Positions 5,511-9,414 of a stretch of 9,414 nucleotides of DNA are shown here, in pieces; the first letter of the stretch is position 1; each line of letters begins with the position of its first letter. This DNA comes from Oleiagrimonas sp035690885. GTDB taxonomy: Bacteria; Pseudomonadota; Gammaproteobacteria; Xanthomonadales; Rhodanobacteraceae. The notes under the pieces were generated by a model that saw nothing but the letters and a program-made list of their open reading frames with translations, was not told where the DNA came from and did not search any database. The translations under genes and the position numbers were made by a program. The stretch lies in assembly GCA_035690885.1 (NCBI GenBank), contig DASSKC010000171.1, positions 1 through 9,414 on the forward strand, written 5' to 3'.

Positions 5511-6224
5511 ATGCTCAAAATGACCCACCTCTCCAAGGTCTATCGCACCGAAGTGGTCGAGACCTACGCGCTGCGCGACTTCAATATCGACGTGAAGCCG
5601 GGCGAGTTCGTCGCCGTCACCGGACCGTCCGGCTCCGGCAAGACCACGTTCCTGACCATTGCCGGTCTGCTCGAAACCTTCACCGGCGGCGAGTACCTGC
5701 TCGATGACGTCGACGTGAGCGGCTTGAACGACAACGCGCGCTCGAAGATCCGCAACGAGAAGATCGGCTTCATCTTCCAGGCCTTCAACCTGATTCCGGA
5801 CTTGAATGTGTTCGACAACGTCGAAGTGCCGTTGCGTTACCGCGGCATGAAAGCGGCCGAGCGCAAGCAGCGCATCATGGAATCGCTGGAACGTGTCGGT
5901 CTGTCGTCACGGCACAAGCATTACCCGGCCGAGTTGTCCGGTGGCCAGCAACAGCGTGTCGCCATCGCCCGCGCCCTGGCCGGCAGTCCGCGCCTGCTGC
6001 TGGCCGATGAGCCGACCGGCAACCTGGACACGCAAATGGCCCGCGGCGTGCTCGAATTGCTCGAAGACATCCATCGCGAGGGCGCGACCATCGTGATGGT
6101 GACGCACGATCCGGAACTGGCGGCGCGCGCGCAGCGCAACGTGCACATCATCGACGGTCAGGAAGTGGATCTGGGCGAGGAGCCGCGTTTCCACACCGAA
6201 CACACCGCCGCGTCCACCACCTGA
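5511..6224 (+). CDS. ABC transporter ATP-binding protein, MacB/LolD (FtsE) type
   Basis: This 237-residue cytoplasmic ATPase powers the neighbouring FtsX-like permeases. All nucleotide-binding motifs are present: Walker A GPSGSGKT (38-45), Q-loop Gln90 (FIFQAFNL), signature LSGGQ (142-146), Walker B LLLADEP with catalytic Glu167, D-loop NLD (171-173) and switch His199 (VTHD). The sequence is of the LolD/MacB/FtsE family (typical SGLNDNARSKIRNEKIGF and DEPTGNLD), about the family's usual 220-240 residues. It is a stand-alone subunit, unlike E. coli MacB, where ATPase and permease are fused. ATG 5511 is preceded by GAGG at 5497-5500, a rather long 10-nt spacing. The nearby ATG at 5520 is further still from it and would drop the usual N-terminus. 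The gene lies 197 bases after the adaptor, beyond the heptad repeats. The acidic tail after about residue 215 is probably disordered. Confidence 0.95.
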   Translation: MLKMTHLSKVYRTEVVETYALRDFNIDVKPGEFVAVTGPSGSGKTTFLTIAGLLETFTGGEYLLDDVDVSGLNDNARSKIRNEKIGFIFQAFNLIPDLNVFDNVEVPLRYRGMKAAERKQRIMESLERVGLSSRHKHYPAELSGGQQQRVAIARALAGSPRLLLADEPTGNLDTQMARGVLELLEDIHREGATIVMVTHDPELAARAQRNVHIIDGQEVDLGEEPRFHTEHTAASTT

Positions 6225-6233
6225 ACCTGATGT

Positions 6234-6324
6234 CGGGCTGCGGCGAGGGGATGGTCACATCCTGCCTTGTCAGCCAGATGCGTCGGGGGACGCTTCAACG
6301 TGGCCGTCCCCTCGCCGCAGCCCG
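6234..6324 (+). repeat. Long hairpin-forming inverted repeat in the ATPase-permease spacer
   Basis: Bases 6234-6251 and 6307-6324 form a perfect 18-bp inverted repeat (CGGGCTGCGGCGAGGGGA and its complement). Pairing continues inward to 6258/6300, giving 25 bp with two G-U pairs in RNA. The 41-nt loop contains a smaller hairpin, GCGTC/GACGC (6280-6284/6289-6293). No T-run follows, so it is not a standard terminator. It begins 9 nt after the ATPase stop and could protect the upstream message from 3' exonucleases or lower read-through. Confidence 0.88.
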
Positions 6325-6347
6325 GCAATCAACACCTCGCATTCCGC

Positions 6348-6391
6348 GTAGCGTGCGCACCGCGCACGATCGTGCACAAAGTGCACGCTAC
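6348..6391 (+). repeat. Second inverted repeat upstream of the first permease, with a 12-bp palindrome in its loop
   Basis: GTAGCGTGC (6348-6356) pairs with GCACGCTAC (6383-6391). The region between contains the perfect palindrome GCACGATCGTGC (6364-6375). The element ends 35 nt before the permease start and could fold into a branched structure close to its ribosome site. The GTAGCGTGC...GCACGCTAC layout looks like a dispersed Xanthomonadales-type repeat, but I cannot verify copies elsewhere. Confidence 0.75.
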
Positions 6392-6426
6392 CTGGAGATG
6401 ACGGACCGGATACATCGGGAGAACCC

Positions 6427-7743
6427 ATGTTTGCCTATTATCTCAATCTCGCCCTGCGCAGCCTAAAGCGCAACAAGGTGCTGACTGCCCTGATGGTCAT
6501 GACCATCGCCTTCGGCGTGGCCGCGTCGATGACGACCTGGTCGGTGTTTCGCGCCATGTCGGGGGACCCGATTCCGTGGAAGTCGGCCAAGCTGTTCGTG
6601 CCGCAGATCGACAGCTGGGGACCGGCGCGACGTCAGCCGAACGGTGAGCCACCCGAAGCCATGGATTACACCGATGCCATGAATCTCATGCGTGCGCATC
6701 GCGCCCGTTACCAGTCGGCGATGTATCGCGTGTCACCGCCAGTGGTTCCGGCCAAGGTCGGTCAGCACCCCTTTTACGCGGGCGGGCATGCCGTGTTCTC
6801 CGAATTTTTCCCGATGCTTGACGTGCCGTTCCAGTACGGCCATCCGTGGAGTGCCGCCGACGACAAAAATCGCGCGCGCGTCGTGGTTATCAGCAGCGAT
6901 TTGAATGACAAGTTGTTTGGCGGCGAAAACAGCGTCGGAAAAACCGTCAACGTCGGGGGCAAGGATTACCGCATCACCGGGGTGCTTGACTCATGGAATC
7001 CGCAGCCGCGTTATTACGACGTGGTCAACAGCAGCAGCTTCAACTCCAAGGAAGAGTCCCTGTTCCTGCCGTTCAATACGGCCATCGCGGTTGGCATGAC
7101 GAACAACGGCAATACCAACTGCTATGAGCCGCCGAGCGAACCGGGCTTCGTCGGATTGCAGCACTCGACGTGTGTATGGCTGGCTTTCATGGTCGAGCTC
7201 GACGGCGCCACCCAGGTTGCCGCGTACAAGCGGTTCCTGGATGGCTACGCGCGTCAGCAGCAGCAAGCCGGGCGCTTTACCTGGCCGCCCAACAACCGCT
7301 TGCGTGATTTGCCGCAATGGCTGGCCTACCAGCATGTGGTGCCCGATGACGCCAGAACGTCGCTGCTGGTAGCGCTGGGCCTGTTGTTGGTGTGTCTGGT
7401 CAACACGGCGGGGTTGTTGCTGGCCAAGTTCCTGCGTCGCAGCGGCGAGATCGGCGTGCGTCGGGCACTGGGTGCGTCGCGTCGGGAGATCTACACGCAG
7501 TTCCTGATCGAGGCGGGCATGGTCGGTCTGGCCGGTGGCGTGCTCGGGCTCGTGTTCACCGGTTTGGGCGTGCTCGGCATCGATCTGGTGATGCCGACAA
7601 GCATTGCCGACCTGTCACATGTGGACGGCTCGTTGTTGGGGCTGACCTTGCTGCTGGCCATTGTCACCACCGCATTGGCCGGCTTGTATCCCACCTTCCG
7701 TGCCGCGCATGTGCAACCGGCGTGGCAGCTGAAAACCCACTGA
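6427..7743 (+). CDS. FtsX/MacB-type ABC permease, first copy (type A)
   Basis: This 438-residue inner-membrane permease has the MacB topology. Membrane helix 1 is at about 18-41, a large periplasmic core spans about 42-310, and three C-terminal helices lie at about 311-333, 364-386 and 402-421. Between helices 2 and 3 lies the cytoplasmic coupling segment EIGVRRALGASRREIYTQFLIE (341-362), the FtsX-family hallmark that docks on the ATPase. The periplasmic core has two cysteines, C232 and C249, close enough for a disulfide. The start ATG 6427 has GGGAG at 6417-6421, 5 nt away. Such permeases pull conformational force from ATP hydrolysis to the periplasm (mechanotransmission) rather than forming a simple pore. 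The N-terminal 62 residues are about 60% identical to the third permease. It probably pairs with the next gene product, 10 nt downstream. Substrate unknown. Confidence 0.93.
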   Translation: MFAYYLNLALRSLKRNKVLTALMVMTIAFGVAASMTTWSVFRAMSGDPIPWKSAKLFVPQIDSWGPARRQPNGEPPEAMDYTDAMNLMRAHRARYQSAMYRVSPPVVPAKVGQHPFYAGGHAVFSEFFPMLDVPFQYGHPWSAADDKNRARVVVISSDLNDKLFGGENSVGKTVNVGGKDYRITGVLDSWNPQPRYYDVVNSSSFNSKEESLFLPFNTAIAVGMTNNGNTNCYEPPSEPGFVGLQHSTCVWLAFMVELDGATQVAAYKRFLDGYARQQQQAGRFTWPPNNRLRDLPQWLAYQHVVPDDARTSLLVALGLLLVCLVNTAGLLLAKFLRRSGEIGVRRALGASRREIYTQFLIEAGMVGLAGGVLGLVFTGLGVLGIDLVMPTSIADLSHVDGSLLGLTLLLAIVTTALAGLYPTFRAAHVQPAWQLKTH

Positions 7744-7746
7744 GGG
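7742..7746 (+). promoter_or_regulatory. Ribosome binding site deciding the second permease start
   Basis: GAGGG overlaps the stop codon of the first permease. It leaves 7 nt to ATG 7754 but only 4 nt to an adjacent in-frame GTG at 7751, so ATG 7754 is the better start. The overlap with the stop suggests translational coupling of the two permeases. Confidence 0.7.
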
Positions 7747-7753
7747 ACGAGTG

Positions 7754-9013
7754 ATGAGCGTGCATCCCATTTTTGCCGCATTGCGCAAACACAAATCGGG
7801 CGTGGTGCTGATTTCCCTGCAGATCGCGCTGACCCTGGCCATTGTCTGCAACGCGGTGTTCATCATCGCCCAGCGCATCGACCGCGTGAACCGCCCCACC
7901 GGCCTTGACGAAAGCGATCTGATCCTGGTGACGCAGCAGTGGGTGGGCGCTCCCACGGGCGTCGATCCGGCGAGTATCGACAAGCTGGACAGTCTCATGC
8001 AGTCCGATCTTGCAACCCTGAATGCGATTCCCGGCGTGCAGTCGGTGTCGCCGATCAATACGGTGCCGTTGTGGAACTCGTCGTGGACGAGCGTGATATC
8101 GACCAAACCGAGCATCACCTTCAAGAACAAGGCCGGCTACGACCGCACGGCACTGTATTTCGTCGGTGCCAAGGGACTGCCAACGCTGGGTCTGAACCTG
8201 GTCGCCGGGCGCAACTTCCGACCGTCGGAGGTCGTCCATCAGGCTGCACGTTCGGAAATCCGGCCGGCGGTGGTGATCATCACCCGTGCGCTGGCCGACA
8301 AGTTGTATCCCGACGGGCATGCGTTGGGCAAAACGGTTTATGTCAACGGTTACAGCACACCATCAACGGTTATCGGCATCGTGGCGCGGATGCAGACCGC
8401 AAGCCTGAACCGGCAACTGGATACGTTTGCATGGAGTTCGGTGCTCATCCCGATGCGCTTGAATACATCGTTTTCGCGTTACATCGTGCGCACGCAACCC
8501 GGTCAGTTGGAGGCGGTCATGCACGCGGTGAAGCCGGCCCTGTACAAGGCCAACCCCATGCGCGTCCTCGATGACGACAGCGTGACCAGTTTTGCCGAGA
8601 TTCGCGCGGATGCCTACAAGGGTGACATCGGCATGGCCATCCTGATGGGCGTCATCAGCGTGATCCTGATCGCCGTCACCGGTGCCGGCATTGTCGGGCT
8701 GACCAGTTTCTGGGTCGGTCAGCGACACAAGCAGATCGGCGTGCGCCGCGCGCTGGGTGCGCGCAGGGTCGACATCCTGCGCTACTTCCAGACCGAGAAC
8801 CTGATCATCGCCGGTATCGGCGCGGTGATCGGCATCGTCATGGCCGTCGGCCTGAACCTGGTGTTGATGCAACAGCTGGCCCTGCCACGTCTGCCGATCT
8901 GGATGGTGCTGGTGGGCGTGGTGCTGGTGATGGTGCTGGGGCAGATCGCGGTGTTCGTGCCGGCGCGTCGCGCATCACGGGTGTCGCCGGCGCTGGCCAC
9001 GAGGGCTGCATGA
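7754..9013 (+). CDS. FtsX/MacB-type ABC permease, second type (type B)
   Basis: This 419-residue permease shares the fold of its neighbour but is clearly diverged from it. Helix 1 is at about 16-39, the periplasmic core at about 40-290, and the C-terminal helices at about 293-316, 349-371 and 382-402. The coupling segment is QIGVRRALGARRVDILRYFQTE (327-348), and the protein ends in the basic ARRASRVSPALATR tail usual for the family. Its periplasmic core lacks the cysteine pair of the first permease and contains MacB core-like stretches (LNLVAGRNFRPSE, KLYPDGHALGKTVYVNG). The 10-nt gap to the upstream gene, with a ribosome site inside that gene's stop, suggests equal amounts of the two and a permease heterodimer served by the single ATPase. 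That pairing is inferred; homodimers are the alternative. The gene ends 107 bases before the third permease, with a repeat in between. Confidence 0.92.
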   Translation: MSVHPIFAALRKHKSGVVLISLQIALTLAIVCNAVFIIAQRIDRVNRPTGLDESDLILVTQQWVGAPTGVDPASIDKLDSLMQSDLATLNAIPGVQSVSPINTVPLWNSSWTSVISTKPSITFKNKAGYDRTALYFVGAKGLPTLGLNLVAGRNFRPSEVVHQAARSEIRPAVVIITRALADKLYPDGHALGKTVYVNGYSTPSTVIGIVARMQTASLNRQLDTFAWSSVLIPMRLNTSFSRYIVRTQPGQLEAVMHAVKPALYKANPMRVLDDDSVTSFAEIRADAYKGDIGMAILMGVISVILIAVTGAGIVGLTSFWVGQRHKQIGVRRALGARRVDILRYFQTENLIIAGIGAVIGIVMAVGLNLVLMQQLALPRLPIWMVLVGVVLVMVLGQIAVFVPARRASRVSPALATRAA

Positions 9014-9022
9014 ATGGTGTAG

Positions 9023-9092
9023 GAGCGCACCCTGTGCGCGATGGGCTCAGGGTTTCGATGAAGCGTAAACCCATCGCGCGCAGGGTGCGCTC
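9023..9092 (+). repeat. REP-like inverted repeat between the second and third permeases
   Basis: Arms 9023-9045 and 9070-9092 are inverted copies matching at 22 of 23 positions; the one difference is a G-U pair in RNA. An alternative inner stem pairs GGGTTT (9050-9055) with AAACCC (9067-9072). The left arm opens with TGTAGGAGCG (9018-9027), the head of the REP sequences well known in Pseudomonas and relatives. It starts 9 nt after the permease stop and leaves 28 nt to the next ATG. Confidence 0.88.
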
Positions 9093-9120
9093 GAACAGCG
9101 GATGCTGACGGGAATTTTCG

Positions 9121-9414
9121 ATGTTTGGTTATTACTTCCATCTGGCCATGCTTGGCCTCAAGCGCAACAGGGTGCTCACCGCGTTGATGGTGCTGGCCAT
9201 CAGCGTCGGTATCGGTGCCAGCATGACCACGCTGACGGTGATGCATGTCCTGTCCGGCGACCCATTGCCGGGTAAGAGCGCGCACATCTTCTATCCGCAA
9301 GTCGATCCGACGCCGGCAAGTTGGGCCGGCGATGAGCATCCGTTGCCGATGATGGATTACCACTCGGCGCTGGACCTGTGGAGCGCGCAGCGCGCTGATC
9401 GCCAGGCCTTGTTT
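9121..9414 (+). CDS. FtsX/MacB-type ABC permease, third gene (type A paralogue), 3' end outside window
   Basis: Ninety-eight codons are visible from ATG 9121 and stay open to the last base. GGGA at 9110-9113 lies 7 nt upstream. The N-terminus, MFGYYFHLAMLGLKRNRVLT, then membrane helix 1 at about 18-41 and the SGDPLPGKSAHIF and MMDY segments all align with the first permease. By eye, 37 of the first 62 residues are identical. It is therefore a duplicated type A permease and not a copy of the second one. The periplasmic core starts here; the coupling segment and C-terminal helices must lie beyond the window. An A-B-A order suggests that another type B gene follows, giving two permease pairs for one ATPase and one adaptor. 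Confidence 0.92.
   Translation, partial: MFGYYFHLAMLGLKRNRVLTALMVLAISVGIGASMTTLTVMHVLSGDPLPGKSAHIFYPQVDPTPASWAGDEHPLPMMDYHSALDLWSAQRADRQALF

Noticed and set aside
6230..6466. 78-codon + strand frame in the ATPase-permease spacer
   Set aside because: It is made of the hairpin repeats, overlaps the permease start out of frame and has no recognisable features.

Overview
The window is high-GC gammaproteobacterial chromosome, most likely from the Xanthomonadales (Rhodanobacteraceae or Xanthomonadaceae). The order pheS-pheT-ihfA-merR is the conserved gammaproteobacterial block, and the spacers carry palindromic repeats of kinds common in that order. I infer the lineage from gene order, protein similarity recalled from memory and repeat type; no search was run. 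All genes I accept are on the + strand.

Region 1 (1-3527) is housekeeping: the 3' end of pheS, complete pheT, ihfA and a small MerR-family regulator. The last three are tightly packed (a 1-nt gap, then a 20-nt overlap). The pheS-pheT junction is instead opened up by a palindromic repeat. Region 2 (3528-3840) holds another palindromic element, then a tRNA-Pro(GGG) gene with its own near-consensus sigma70 promoter and an intrinsic terminator.

Region 3 (3841-9414) is an efflux operon that runs off the right edge. It encodes a MacA-like membrane fusion protein, a LolD/MacB-type ATPase and two different MacB/FtsX-type permeases. A third permease, truncated by the window end, is a close paralogue of the first. 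A near-perfect sigma54 (-24/-12) promoter lies 51 bases upstream of the first gene. A cluster of TGTCCG half-sites, two of them forming a 16-bp perfect palindrome, lies about 85-125 bases upstream of the predicted transcription start, where a sigma54 activator would bind. The likely picture is a tripartite transporter switched on by an enhancer-binding response regulator encoded elsewhere, with an unseen TolC-type outer-membrane partner.

The most unusual structure is in the operon spacers. The fusion-protein/ATPase spacer has 7-bp G-tract repeats on the + strand and matching C-tract repeats further on, so quadruplexes are possible on opposite strands. The ATPase/permease spacer has a 25-bp hairpin and a second hairpin enclosing a 12-bp palindrome. 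The spacer before the third permease has a 23-bp inverted repeat. By contrast, the first and second permease genes are only 10 nt apart and lack such an element.
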